Assembly (NCBI RefSeq): GCF_014639655.1
Contig: NZ_BMGB01000001.1
Span: forward strand, 1,628,882-1,692,881
Length of the DNA stretch: 64,000 nucleotides
DNA from: Conyzicola nivalis
GTDB taxonomy: Bacteria; Actinomycetota; Actinomycetes; Actinomycetales; Microbacteriaceae
Reading direction: 5' to 3'
The position numbers and the translations under genes are program-made. Under the pieces are notes generated by a model. The model was not told where the DNA came from. It worked only from the letters and a program-made list of their open reading frames with translations, and ran no database searches. Below, one piece after another: positions 44,024-52,746 of the stretch (positions are counted from its first letter, which is position 1; every line of letters starts with the position of its first letter).

Positions 44024-44404
44024 TCACGAAGATGGAGTCGACTGGCCGCCGTCGATCTCCCAGCGCTGCACGTGTCCCGCGATCGGCTGCAACGCGGTGA
44101 TGAGGTCGTCGCCGCGAGGCGTCAGATGGTAGCGGACCATGACGGGCGTCGTGGGTACAACCGTTCGCGCGACGAGCTCGGCTGTCTCAAGCTGCTTCAG
44201 GCGAAGGGTGAGCATCCTTGCCGAGAGACCGGCTACGACCGCCATGATGTCGCTGTATCGTTCGGCTCCGCGCGCGAGGGCGAGGAGGATGCTCGGCGAC
44301 CACCGCTGGCCGACGACCTCGAGAACCTGGCTGGCGTGACGGCATTCGTCTTCGTTGACTTGGTTCCACCCGGCGGAGGATCGGAGAGTATGGGATGACT
44401 TCAC
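44024..44404 (-). CDS. HxlR family regulator
   Basis: A 126-residue winged-HTH regulator. Core: VLEVVGQRWSPSILLALARGAERYSDIMAVVAGLSARMLTLRLKQLE (about 28-74), then a basic wing and YHLTPRGDDLITALQPI, all HxlR family landmarks. Start GTG 44404 lies in the operator dyad and has no clear ribosome site, so the true start may be internal. Divergent from an LLM-FAD oxidase-azoreductase operon; HxlR proteins typically respond to electrophiles or quinones through Cys residues, and one Cys occurs at about residue 21. Confidence 0.82.
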   Translation of the reverse strand: MKSSHTLRSSAGWNQVNEDECRHASQVLEVVGQRWSPSILLALARGAERYSDIMAVVAGLSARMLTLRLKQLETAELVARTVVPTTPVMVRYHLTPRGDDLITALQPIAGHVQRWEIDGGQSTPSS

Positions 44405-44426
44405 TTACCTATCGTAAGCGGGTTAC
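44404..44426. promoter_or_regulatory. HxlR-type operator with three GTAAG-like half-sites
   Basis: CTTAC (44404-44408), GTAAG (44414-44418) and TTAC (44423-44426) are alternating inverted half-sites in the gap between the HxlR gene and the LLM gene. The first pair has a five-base spacer. HxlR proteins commonly bind GTA/TAC dyads. Confidence 0.55.
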
Positions 44427-44468
44427 CGCGTCTTTGCGGCTCCACCGGACGGTGTCGAACATGGAGTC

Positions 44469-45344
44469 ATGCCTGATTACGACCATCCGCTGCGCTTCGG
44501 CAGCTTCATCACTCCTCGAAACCAGCCGCCGCATCATCCGGTGGATCTGGCGATGTTCAGCGAGGACGTCGGCCTCGACCTGGTGACCTTCCAGGATCAT
44601 CCTTACCAAGCGGTGCTGCACGACACGTGGACGCTGCTGACGTGGGTTGCCGCGCGCACGTCCCGCATCCATGTGTCAGGAAATGTGCTGAACCTGCCGT
44701 TGCGGCAGCCCGCCGTTCTGGCTCGGGCGATGGCGAGTCTCGATCTGCTCAGCGAGGGCCGCGCGGAACTCGGTATCGGCACAGGGGGTTTCTTCGATGC
44801 GATCGCGTCGATGGGAGCCCCGCTGTTGACCCCGCCGGATGCAGTCAGCGGGTTGGATGAGGCGTTGGACATCATCCACGGCATCTGGGATGTCGCCGAC
44901 CGGAGCCCGTTGCGCGTCGACGGGCGGTTCCATCGGGTCGACGGTGCGCAGCGCGGTCCCTCGCCCGCTCACCGGATCCCGATCTGGGTGGGCGCATACA
45001 AGCCGCGGATGCAGAAGATCATCGGTCGGAAGGGCGACGGATGGCTCCCGAGCCTCCCGTGGATGCAACCCGGCGATGTCGCCAGGGGCAATCAGAACAT
45101 CGATGAGTCCGCTCGCCTCGCCGGCCGCGACCCGCGTGAGATCGTGCGGATGATGAACATCGTTCCCCCGGTATCGGCGCAACAGATGGCGCGTCTGGCC
45201 ATCGAAGACGGGGTGTCCGTATTCATCCTGGGCAGCGACGACCCACACGAGATCCGCCACTTCGCGACGGTCACGGCGGCGGAGATCCGTGACCGGGTGG
45301 GCGAGGCGCGATCGGGCGGAAGCCACGGAGAGGTCACACAGTGA
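44469..45344 (+). CDS. LLM class flavin-dependent oxidoreductase
   Basis: A 291-residue luciferase-like protein. LRFGSFITPRNQPP opening, VTFQDHPYQ (about 39-47), TSRIHVSGNVLNLPLRQPAVLARAMASLDLLS pattern (about 64-95), GIGTGGFFDA, and IPIWVGAYKPRM (about 170-181) match the F420- or FMN-dependent group. It is shorter than the oxygenase at 38452 and lacks its insertion, so it is not a duplicate. It overlaps the FAD oxidase gene by GTGA. Substrate unknown. Confidence 0.85.
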   Translation: MPDYDHPLRFGSFITPRNQPPHHPVDLAMFSEDVGLDLVTFQDHPYQAVLHDTWTLLTWVAARTSRIHVSGNVLNLPLRQPAVLARAMASLDLLSEGRAELGIGTGGFFDAIASMGAPLLTPPDAVSGLDEALDIIHGIWDVADRSPLRVDGRFHRVDGAQRGPSPAHRIPIWVGAYKPRMQKIIGRKGDGWLPSLPWMQPGDVARGNQNIDESARLAGRDPREIVRMMNIVPPVSAQQMARLAIEDGVSVFILGSDDPHEIRHFATVTAAEIRDRVGEARSGGSHGEVTQ

Positions 45345-46696
45345 ATTCGGAACTGGACCACGGACTTGCGGGCGATCCGCTGCCAGACTCTCTGGTGACA
45401 CGAGCGCTCCTGCCCGGACGCCCGGGCTATTCCCGGTACACGGCAGGATTCTTCCGGAGCGCCCGCCCCGGCTTGGTGCTGCGCCCGCAGTCGCCGGGCG
45501 AGGTGCAAGACGCTGTGCGATACGCCCGCAGACACCGCGACGTTCCGCTGGGCATCCTGAGCGGCGGCCACGGAATTTCGGGCAGATCCCTGAACGACGG
45601 CGGCATCGTGATCGCCGTGGATGCCTTGAACGAGATCACCGTACTGGAAGGCAACCGCGCCCGCCTGGGTCCCGGCGCCCGCTGGGGAGACGTCGCGGCC
45701 GCACTCGCACCCCACGGACTCTCGCTGTCTGCGGGCGACTCCGGAAGCGTCGGCGTGGGCGGCCTCGCGACCGCGGGCGGGATCGGCTGGCTCGTCCGAG
45801 AACACGGGCTGACGATCGACCATCTCCGATCAGTCGACGTGGTAACGGCAGATGGCGGACTCGTACACGCCTCCGCCGATGAGCACCCCGACCTGTTCTG
45901 GGCGATGCGCGGCGCGGGCGCGAACTACGGAATCGCCGTCTCGTTCGAGTTCGATCTCGACCCCATCGGTCCGCAGGTTGGTTTCGCGATGCTGGTCTAC
46001 ACACCGGACGATATCGCCGCGTTCCTGCAGGCGTGGGGAACAATGATTGAAAACTCTCACCCGACCGTGACTGGGACGCTGATCCTCAGTCCCGGCGGGC
46101 AGGGAACCTCGCCCGCACAGGCGCTCATCGTCGTGGACGCGGACGACCCCGACACCGTCATGGAGCGGCTCCAACCGTTCGCAGCGCTGGCACCGCTGGC
46201 GAACCAGTCAGTCCAACTCATGCCCTATCCGGCTCTCCTGTCCCAGCCAGCAGAACAGCACGGCCGCGGCGAACCCCACGGCCACTCGGGCCTGGCCCGA
46301 CACCTCACCCCCGCCCTGGCGGAGGGTCTTGCCCACTTACTCGCATCGAACAGTTCTTTCTTCCTCACTGTGCGGTCCGCGGGTGGTGCGGTCGCCGACA
46401 CCCCGGCGGATGCCACCGCCTACGCCTGGCGGAAAGCGAACTTCCTCATCGCCACCCTCGGCGGCGGCTCCGCCGACTTCGAAACGCGCTGGACGGGACT
46501 CCTCGCCCACTTTGAGGGCATGTATCTGAGCTTCGAAACCGACACCGGGCCAGGCGTGCTGGCCCGCGCTTTTCCACCCGCACATCTCACACGCCTGCGC
46601 ACACTGAAACAGGCGTGGGACCCGAGCGGACTGTTCCGCGACAACTTCTTCATCGACCCCGCCACCGCAGCACCCACTCATCAACACAACATCTAG
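45341..46696 (+). CDS. FAD-linked oxidase, berberine-bridge-enzyme-like
   Basis: A 451-residue VAO-family flavoprotein with a C-terminal BBE motif. LSGGHGISG (about 68-76) carries the His expected to bind FAD covalently. The usual second attachment Cys is replaced by Asp in SAGDSGSVGVGG (about 131-142), so only one covalent bond is expected. WDPSGLFRDNFFI at the end is the BBE substrate-side segment. Starts at GTG 45341 inside the LLM stop. Such enzymes oxidise sugars, alcohols or phenolics with O2. Confidence 0.87.
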   Translation: MNSELDHGLAGDPLPDSLVTRALLPGRPGYSRYTAGFFRSARPGLVLRPQSPGEVQDAVRYARRHRDVPLGILSGGHGISGRSLNDGGIVIAVDALNEITVLEGNRARLGPGARWGDVAAALAPHGLSLSAGDSGSVGVGGLATAGGIGWLVREHGLTIDHLRSVDVVTADGGLVHASADEHPDLFWAMRGAGANYGIAVSFEFDLDPIGPQVGFAMLVYTPDDIAAFLQAWGTMIENSHPTVTGTLILSPGGQGTSPAQALIVVDADDPDTVMERLQPFAALAPLANQSVQLMPYPALLSQPAEQHGRGEPHGHSGLARHLTPALAEGLAHLLASNSSFFLTVRSAGGAVADTPADATAYAWRKANFLIATLGGGSADFETRWTGLLAHFEGMYLSFETDTGPGVLARAFPPAHLTRLRTLKQAWDPSGLFRDNFFIDPATAAPTHQHNI

Positions 46697-46703
46697 GAGA
46701 TCC

Positions 46704-47357
46704 ATGTCTTTATTCCGTCTTGATGCCAGCATCCGCGAGGATGGTTCCACCAGCCGCGCTCTCGCGGACCTCGTCGAAAAGCACTGGCAGGACACCGCGC
46801 CCGGCGCGCCCGTGAGCCGCCGCCACATCGGGGTGAACCCCCTGCCCAGCGACGCCTGGGCCACGGCACTCGCCGCGGGCGCTACTCCCGACAGCGACCG
46901 TACCGACCAGCAACGCCAGGCTCTCACGCTGGCCGGCACGCTGACCGACGAGCTCGACCACGCGGACGCGTACCTGTTCGCCGTCCCGCTCTACAACTTC
47001 GGACCATCGCAACACTTCAAGACCTACGTCGACCTCGTCACCACCGACCCTCGAATGGCGCCCGGCACCGCCACCGTCACTGCAGGGAAGCCGGGCGTCC
47101 TCGTAACGGTTCAGGGAGGCAACTACTCCCCCGGCTCCCCCAAGGAAGGCTGGGACCACGCCACCGACTGGATGCGTCGCATCCTCGAGGACGTCTGGCA
47201 CATCGACCTTCGGATCGTCAGCCGCGAATTCACTCTCGTCGGCGTCAATCCCGCCCTCGATGCCTTCGCCGACATGGCCGACCAGATCAAAGCAAGTGCC
47301 GAACACCGGGCACGCGAGCACGGGCAATCTCTCACCACACAAAACCGCGCGGCCTAA
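46704..47357 (+). CDS. FMN-dependent NADH-azoreductase/quinone reductase
   Basis: A 217-residue flavodoxin-like oxidoreductase. RLDASIREDGSTSRAL (about 5-20), PLYNFGPSQHFKTYVDLV (about 94-111) and VTVQGGNYSPGSP (about 135-147) are AzoR landmarks (FMN phosphate, PxYNF, xGGxY). Third gene of the HxlR-controlled operon, seven bases after the oxidase. Reduces azo dyes or, physiologically, quinones by two electrons, consistent with an electrophile response. Confidence 0.87.
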   Translation: MSLFRLDASIREDGSTSRALADLVEKHWQDTAPGAPVSRRHIGVNPLPSDAWATALAAGATPDSDRTDQQRQALTLAGTLTDELDHADAYLFAVPLYNFGPSQHFKTYVDLVTTDPRMAPGTATVTAGKPGVLVTVQGGNYSPGSPKEGWDHATDWMRRILEDVWHIDLRIVSREFTLVGVNPALDAFADMADQIKASAEHRAREHGQSLTTQNRAA

Positions 47358-47364
47358 GCTTGGC

Positions 47365-47386
47365 GCCCGGGAAAATACGACCGGGC
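47365..47386 (+). terminator. GC hairpin after the azoreductase gene
   Basis: GCCCGG (47365-47370) and CCGGGC (47381-47386) with a ten-base A-rich loop lie seven bases past the stop. No U-tract. The rest of the gap to 47623 shows no gene I can support. Confidence 0.4.
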
Positions 47387-47623
47387 CTGGGCATCCGGGG
47401 GCACGAGTCTCGCTGATCAGTAACGCACTGCCCTGCCATCCGACCTGCGCTCGCCGACCGCCGTCATCCGCACAGCAACGTGTGGCGCAGCTTCGTGCGC
47501 TCTCTCCTGACCGGCTCGATAACGATGGCTTCTGAGTGGCCGCACCGCAACGGTGGCGAACCGCTCACGAACGCGTCATTCCCACCGTGGACCGTCGCTT
47601 CGAGGCAATGGTCTGGCGTCGCT

Positions 47624-48253
47624 TCATGTCGCCGGGAGGGAACCTTCGCGGATCGGAAGGGGGCCGGTGAGGTAGCCCTGAATGGAGGGCGCGACGAGGG
47701 CGACAAGATTGGCGAGGCTCTGTCGCTCGATGGGTGGGGCCTTCAGGAGGTGCCGGGAGAGCGCTACGCCGATGAGGTGACTGATCGCGACAGTCAGGCG
47801 CAACTCCGGTTCACCGGGGGGCAGTTTCCGGCTCGCGGGCTCAAGCATGGTGGCCACGAGAAATTCGCGGAAGTGGTCGAGCGCTTGGTCATTCGTGAAC
47901 GCGGACACGAGCGTGGCACGCAGGGGAGCTGCCGTCTCGGGTCGTTCCCAGAGCCCGAGGTAAGCCCACGTGAGACGTTCCCCCCATTGGTCGTCAGGCG
48001 CAGTGAACACGTCGAGGATTTCCTGCGTGGCGTCCGCTGGTAACGCCATCGCGGCGGCGAAGAGACCGTCCTTGTCACCGAAGAAGTGGCGGATGAGCGC
48101 CGGATCCGCGCCGGCCGCGCCGGCGATTGCGCGCACCGTCGCGCCCTTGTATCCGTGGAGGGTGAATAGCGTCCGGGCCGCGTCGAGGATCGCATCACGG
48201 CTCGACGAGCCACCGGGACGCCTGCCGGTCTTACCGCCTGCATCGATCACCAT
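47624..48253 (-). CDS. TetR family repressor
   Basis: A 209-residue regulator. HTH: RDAILDAARTLFTLHGYKGATVRAIAGAAGADPALIRHFFGDKDGLF (about 19-65). Its C-terminal domain belongs to the PsrA-like/TetR_C_17 type. ATG 48253 follows AGAGG. Divergent from a membrane-protein operon, with a nine-bp-arm palindrome over the promoter, so it is the likely repressor of the genes at 48427-51451. Confidence 0.85.
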   Translation of the reverse strand: MVIDAGGKTGRRPGGSSSRDAILDAARTLFTLHGYKGATVRAIAGAAGADPALIRHFFGDKDGLFAAAMALPADATQEILDVFTAPDDQWGERLTWAYLGLWERPETAAPLRATLVSAFTNDQALDHFREFLVATMLEPASRKLPPGEPELRLTVAISHLIGVALSRHLLKAPPIERQSLANLVALVAPSIQGYLTGPLPIREGSLPAT

Positions 48254-48339
48254 GTGGCACCTCTTCATCTGTGGAAGTCACCGCTGAGGTTATCCGAACG
48301 GGACTCAACCGACAATTTATAGACATGATTCTACATCTG

Positions 48340-48371
48340 TTGACATCTTCAACCGTAGTGTTCTACGGTTG
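48340..48371 (+). promoter_or_regulatory. Promoter with a nine-bp-arm TetR palindrome
   Basis: CAACCGTAG (48350-48358) and CTACGGTTG (48363-48371) are perfect arms around TGTT. TTGACA (48340-48345) lies upstream and TACGGT (48364-48369) downstream at 18 bp, so the operator covers the spacer and -10. It lies 56 bases before the start of the next gene. Confidence 0.75.
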
Positions 48372-48426
48372 GTGACATCAAGGGCTGGGAAGCAGCTCCC
48401 CGTCTCGAACCGTTCTGGAGATCCTC

Positions 48427-49491
48427 GTGTCTATTCCTCTTACCCGTCCGCACACGAAGTGGGGCGTCGCGATCGCCCTCGGTCTGCTGGGCTCGCTCGT
48501 CGTAGGACTTGTCGTCCTCGCTTTCCTGTGGCCGGCGAAGACCTCCACTCCCCAGAACCTCCCCGTCGGGATCACCGGTCCCGCCGCCACGGTCAGCGCA
48601 CTGCAAGAGGCCGTGACCTCGGCCTCTCCCGACGCCTTCGACTTCACGGAAGCGACGGACCGGGCAGACGCGGTGGCGCAGATCGAGAACCGTCAGACGT
48701 ATGGCGCGATCGTTCTCGGCGCCCCCGGCACGGCACCCGAGGTGCTCACCGCTCCGGCTGCCAGTGCTGCCGCGACGCAGATCCTCACCGGCGTCGCCAC
48801 GCAGCTCCAGGCTCAGCTGGTTCATCAAGTCAGTGCTGCCGGCGGCGACCCATCGAGTGTTGCCGTGGAGGTCACCCCGGTCGTGCCGCTGTCCGCGGAG
48901 GATCCCGCGGGCACGGGGCTTGCTGCGGCGTCGTTCCCGCTGACTCTCGGCGGAATGCTCGGCGGCATCCTTATCTCCTTCCTCGTTGTCGGTCCGATCC
49001 GGCGTCTGGTAGCGCTGGCCGGATTCGGTGTCGGAGTCGGCGTTATCCTCGCCCTGATCCTGCAGACCTGGTTCGGGTTCCTTCAGGGCGACTTCTGGCT
49101 GAACGTGACCGGTATGGGGCTCTCGATCGTCGCCACCTCCGCCTTCATCGTCGGCTGTACATCGCTGCTCGGATCCCGCGGTATCGCAGTCGGCGCGATT
49201 CTGACGCTCTTCGTCGGGAACCCGCTCGCGTCTGCCGCGGCTCCGTGGCAGTTCCTGCCCACCCCGTGGGGTGCGATCGGGCAGTTCCTTGTCCCTGGTG
49301 CCTCGAACTGGCTGCTCCGCGCGCTGAGCTACTTCCCGAACGCGGACCTCTCCCAGCAGTGGTGGACGCTCATCGCCTGGGTGACGCTCGGCGCCGTCTT
49401 GATCGTCGCAGGTCACTTCCGCTCGCGTGCTGCGGCACGCGTCCCCGCGAACACCCTCGAGTCCGAGCCTCACACCGTCGCCTCCGTTTGA
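48427..49491 (+). CDS. ABC-2/YhgE-like multi-pass membrane protein
   Basis: A 354-residue protein with one N-terminal transmembrane helix, a soluble domain of about 130 residues (38-170) and five or six C-terminal helices. This is the topology of ABC-2-type permeases and the YhgE/Pip group. No ATP-binding subunit is encoded nearby, so it probably acts as a stand-alone transporter or envelope protein. First gene of a TetR-controlled three-gene operon. The function is not known. Confidence 0.72.
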   Translation: MSIPLTRPHTKWGVAIALGLLGSLVVGLVVLAFLWPAKTSTPQNLPVGITGPAATVSALQEAVTSASPDAFDFTEATDRADAVAQIENRQTYGAIVLGAPGTAPEVLTAPAASAAATQILTGVATQLQAQLVHQVSAAGGDPSSVAVEVTPVVPLSAEDPAGTGLAAASFPLTLGGMLGGILISFLVVGPIRRLVALAGFGVGVGVILALILQTWFGFLQGDFWLNVTGMGLSIVATSAFIVGCTSLLGSRGIAVGAILTLFVGNPLASAAAPWQFLPTPWGAIGQFLVPGASNWLLRALSYFPNADLSQQWWTLIAWVTLGAVLIVAGHFRSRAAARVPANTLESEPHTVASV

Positions 49492-49554
49492 TCCGCTAGT
49501 CACGACGAACGGCGGGCGCCGGCCCTTCTGCAGGTAACGACAAAGGAGAAACCG

Positions 49555-50226
49555 ATGACCGCGTTTTCTAACCCGTTCTGGGTCCGCGTAGCCGGACAGT
49601 GGTGGATCACCACCGTCTACCTGCTCGGAGGGCTGGCGCTCGCCCTCGTCCTGATCTTCGGATCCACCTGGGAGATGCCGCGCATCGTCGCCGCACTCTT
49701 CGCCGTCACCCTCGCGCTGCACGTGCTCGAGGAACTCAACTGGCCGGCCGGGTTCCACTACATGCTCAACAGCGTGCAGAAGTCGAAGACTCCAGAGATC
49801 GGACCGGAAAACAGGCTCTCCGACCTCATCACCAACCTCGGGGTCCAGGTGCTCATCATCGGTGTCGTGATCGTGGGTGGCAACATCGCCACCACCATCG
49901 CGTTCCTCATCTTCGGCATCGGTGAAGCCGTCGTGCACCTGCTGTTCGGCTTCATCATTCACAGGAAGCTGAAACCCCGTGGCAAGAGGACCATCTACGG
50001 GCCGGGCACGGTTTCCGCCCTCGTCGGATTCCTTCCCGTGGCGATCATCGCCTGGGTGTGGCTGGGCTCGCAGAGTATCGGCGGCTGGGATATCGCCATC
50101 GCAATACTCATCATCGCCGTGATGATCGGGGTGCTTATCCGGCTTCCGATGATCGTCATCGATGGCCGCAAATATCCCGAGCTGGCCTACAAATCTCTCG
50201 GCTACTTCACGAAATTCGTCCGGTGA
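49555..50226 (+). CDS. HXXEE domain membrane protein
   Basis: A 223-residue protein with about five or six transmembrane helices. The HXXEE motif is LHVLEELNWPAGFHYML, with His56, Glu59 and Glu60 in the membrane, and a second His-rich segment HLLFGFIIHRKL about 80 residues later. The motif resembles di-metal hydroxylase-like ligand sets, but no activity is known to me. AAAGGAG lies before the ATG. 63-bp gap from the preceding gene, 52 bp to the next. Confidence 0.78.
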   Translation: MTAFSNPFWVRVAGQWWITTVYLLGGLALALVLIFGSTWEMPRIVAALFAVTLALHVLEELNWPAGFHYMLNSVQKSKTPEIGPENRLSDLITNLGVQVLIIGVVIVGGNIATTIAFLIFGIGEAVVHLLFGFIIHRKLKPRGKRTIYGPGTVSALVGFLPVAIIAWVWLGSQSIGGWDIAIAILIIAVMIGVLIRLPMIVIDGRKYPELAYKSLGYFTKFVR

Positions 50227-50278
50227 CCCAGCCCGTCAGCCGACCCCCGCAGAAACCGAAACACGCAAAGGAGACATC

Positions 50279-51451
50279 GTGAGCACCACCACAGACACTG
50301 TCGAGCCGGCCACCGTCGGACTCGACGCCGACGCCCTCGGCCGACTCGACGCGGCGATCCAGAACGACATCGACGCCGGCCAGAACTTCGGGGCGAGCAT
50401 CATCGTCGCCCGCGGCGGGCAGATCGCGCATCGGAAGACCTTCGGAACCGTCGCCCCTGACCGCCCGGCAGCGCGAGAGGACCGCTACCTGCTTATGTCG
50501 ATGACGAAGTCTTTCGTCGCCGCACTGACGCTCAAAGCCATCGACGAGGGACGCTTCCAGCTCGACACCCGCGTAGACGACCTGGTCCCCGGCTTCGGCG
50601 TCAACGGGAAGCAGCGCGCAACCGTCCGCCACCTCCTCACACACACCGCCGGCCTTCCCTTCGCCTTGGTACCTCCCGGCCTCCCGATCGACAAGGTCGG
50701 CGACCTCGCCGCGAAAACGCAAGTCATCAACGGGCTACAGGCGGAGTACATCCCCGGCACCCGCAGCGTCTACACCTCCGCCGTCGGCTACGACCTCCTC
50801 GGCCAAGCCCTCGTGAACACCGACCCAGCCCGGCGCGGATTCCGCCAGATCATGCAGGAAGACCTGTTCGACCCGCTCGGCATGAACGACACCAGCATCG
50901 GCATCGACCCGGACGACTCCCGACGCGTGCCCGCATCGGCCACCGAGACGAACTCGACGCCGATGACACCGCTGCTCATCAACGCCTGCAACACCCTCTT
51001 CACCGGTGACGCCGAGTTCCCCGCCGGCAACGCCTTCTCCACCATCGACGACGTCTACCGCTTCACCCAGCTCTACCGAGGCCGAGGCGCCACCGACGGC
51101 TTCCGTGCCCTCTCGCCTGCCCTGTTTGACTACGCCGACCGCAACCACACCGGCGCACTCACCAACGACGGCTGGATCTTCGAAACCGAACCCCGAGGCA
51201 TGGACCCCTTCCCGGCCCACTTCTCACTCCTCGGCGGGTACGTCCGTGGGGAAGGTCATGTGTTCACCCCCGCTGGAGTGACGGCGTCGCCGACCGCGTT
51301 CGCGGCAGTCGGCGGCGGGTCCACGTCGTTCCTCATCGACTACGAACGCGACCTCACCTACATCTTCCTTTCGGCTGGCTTCTTCACTGGTCTGCCTCAT
51401 CTCGAACGCGTCAGCCGTCTCAACGACCTCGCTCTCGCCACCGTCAACTGA
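50279..51451 (+). CDS. Beta-lactamase-family serine hydrolase
   Basis: A 390-residue class C/EstB-like serine hydrolase starting at GTG 50279, eight bases after AAAGGAG. Catalytic SMTK gives Ser74 and Lys77; the usual Tyr-x-Asn motif appears as YTS (Tyr165), as in esterases of the group. No signal peptide, so it is cytoplasmic and more likely an esterase or lactonase than a beta-lactamase. Third gene of the TetR operon, closed by a terminator hairpin. Confidence 0.87.
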   Translation: MSTTTDTVEPATVGLDADALGRLDAAIQNDIDAGQNFGASIIVARGGQIAHRKTFGTVAPDRPAAREDRYLLMSMTKSFVAALTLKAIDEGRFQLDTRVDDLVPGFGVNGKQRATVRHLLTHTAGLPFALVPPGLPIDKVGDLAAKTQVINGLQAEYIPGTRSVYTSAVGYDLLGQALVNTDPARRGFRQIMQEDLFDPLGMNDTSIGIDPDDSRRVPASATETNSTPMTPLLINACNTLFTGDAEFPAGNAFSTIDDVYRFTQLYRGRGATDGFRALSPALFDYADRNHTGALTNDGWIFETEPRGMDPFPAHFSLLGGYVRGEGHVFTPAGVTASPTAFAAVGGGSTSFLIDYERDLTYIFLSAGFFTGLPHLERVSRLNDLALATVN

Positions 51452-51471
51452 CCAGCCCCGGCCGCGCCATT

Positions 51472-51507
51472 GCGGCGGGTGTATTGCCTCGAGCACGCAC
51501 CCGCCGC
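51472..51507 (+). terminator. Terminator after the serine hydrolase
   Basis: GCGGCGGGTG (51472-51481) and CACCCGCCGC (51498-51507) form a ten-pair perfect stem with a 16-base loop, 21 bases past the stop at 51451. There is no U-tract. Confidence 0.6.
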
Positions 51508-51640
51508 TCCCCCGCGCTGGCGAGAATGATGACGAGAACTCGTGCACGAAATCGCAGTCACGAAAGCCCACCTTTCCCGGCTCCTTGGCATCATGCGCCG
51601 TAGCAGCAACCTCCGTAGCCGGGAACGGTCGACGCGCGAA

Positions 51641-51672
51641 CGGCGCACCCCGAGGTATCCCGGGGTGCGCCG
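51641..51672 (-). terminator. Strong hairpin after the convergent hydrolase
   Basis: CGGCGCACCCCG (51641-51652) and CGGGGTGCGCCG (51661-51672) are perfect 12-bp arms with an eight-base loop, 22 bases past the hydrolase stop at 51694. On the plus strand it is followed by a T-rich TGTTGTGT, so it may act in both directions. Confidence 0.75.
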
Positions 51673-51693
51673 TGTTGTGTGAACGCTGAGCGG

Positions 51694-52530
51694 CTACTGC
51701 TGGATAAAGGCCAGGATGTCGGCGTTCAGAACGTCGGCGTGCGTGGTCAGCATGCCGTGCGGGTAGCCCTCGTAGATCTTGAGGGTGGCATTGCTGAGAA
51801 GTTCGGCCTGCTTCAGCGAGGCTGCCTTGTAGGGAACGACCTGGTCGTCGTCGCCCTGCAGTACCAGAACCGGAACGGAGATCGACTTCAGGTCTTCCGT
51901 CTGGTCGGTCTCCGAGAAGGCCTTGATTCCCTCGTAGTGGGCCAGGGCGCTGCCCGTCATGCCCTGCCTCCACCAGTTGTCGACCACCGGCTGGGAGACG
52001 GTGGCGCCGTCGCGGTTGAACCCGTAGAAGGGGCCGGATGCCACGACCTCGAAGAATTCGGCCCGGTTGGCGGCCAAGGCTTCGCGGAACCCGTCGAAGA
52101 CCGAGATCGGTGTTCCGTCCGGGTTCGCCTCCGTCTGCACCATCAGCGGGGGCACGGCGGCGACGAGCACGACCTTGGCCACGCGACCCTGGGGCTCACC
52201 GAACTTCGCGACGTAGCGGGCGACCTGGCCGCCACCGGTGGAGTGACCGATGTGGATGGCGTTCTTCAGGTCCAGGTGCTCGACAACGGCCGAGACGTCG
52301 CTGGCGTAGTGGTCCATGTCGTGCCCGGTGCCGATGTCGGTCGACCTGCCGTGACCGCGGCGATCGCTCGCGACGACGCGGAAGCCCTTCGAGTGGAAGA
52401 AGAGCATCTGCGCGTCCCAGTCGTCGCTGGACAGCGGCCATCCGTGATGGAAGACGATGGGCTGGGCATCCTTGTTGCCCCAGTCCTTGTAGTAGATCTC
52501 TGTGCCATCTTCTGTGGTCACAAACGCCAT
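51694..52530 (-). CDS. Alpha/beta hydrolase, non-heme chloroperoxidase-like
   Basis: A 278-residue alpha/beta hydrolase. HHGWPLSSDDWDAQM (about 28-42) is the classic cofactor-free haloperoxidase opening; nucleophile Ser97 in GHSTGG, acid Asp229 in QGDDDQVVP, base His258 in GYPHGM. It is a distant paralogue of the hydrolase at 6579-7421, and closer to the perhydrolase/esterase subgroup (HSTGGG). It is a single-gene unit with a terminator. The upstream 200 bp hold no recognisable operator. Confidence 0.88.
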   Translation of the reverse strand: MAFVTTEDGTEIYYKDWGNKDAQPIVFHHGWPLSSDDWDAQMLFFHSKGFRVVASDRRGHGRSTDIGTGHDMDHYASDVSAVVEHLDLKNAIHIGHSTGGGQVARYVAKFGEPQGRVAKVVLVAAVPPLMVQTEANPDGTPISVFDGFREALAANRAEFFEVVASGPFYGFNRDGATVSQPVVDNWWRQGMTGSALAHYEGIKAFSETDQTEDLKSISVPVLVLQGDDDQVVPYKAASLKQAELLSNATLKIYEGYPHGMLTTHADVLNADILAFIQQ

Positions 52531-52734
52531 GACAGACCTCCATTGTTCGTGTCGAACCCCAGTCGTGCGGGGACGACCGCGTGTGAGTGGTGTGCTCCCG
52601 GTCGAGATGAGAGCGGTTTCAGATTAGTCCCGGAAAACGTGACGAAACGGCCTCGCAACCGAGGTTTCAACTTCCGTTCAGCGACGGGCCGCTGCCCTGA
52701 GCGGATACGGCCGCGCGCCGCGGGCTGGCGGCCC

Positions 52735-52740
52735 TACGAT
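52735..52740 (+). promoter_or_regulatory. -10 box of a probably leaderless promoter
   Basis: TACGAT ends six bases before the ATG at 52747, with no ribosome site. Confidence 0.5.
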
Positions 52741-52746
52741 CGGGCC

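Noticed and set aside
43820-44400. Possible plus-strand genes between the alcohol dehydrogenase and the LLM gene
   Set aside because: The frames are shadows of the HxlR gene or lack ribosome sites and family features; the 204-bp gap itself shows nothing I can support.
47387-47623. Relic of a gene between the azoreductase and the TetR gene
   Set aside because: Both strands have short open frames but none with a recognisable domain or start context.
48427-49491. Complete ABC exporter
   Set aside because: The protein has an ABC-2-like topology, but no ATP-binding subunit is encoded within the module.
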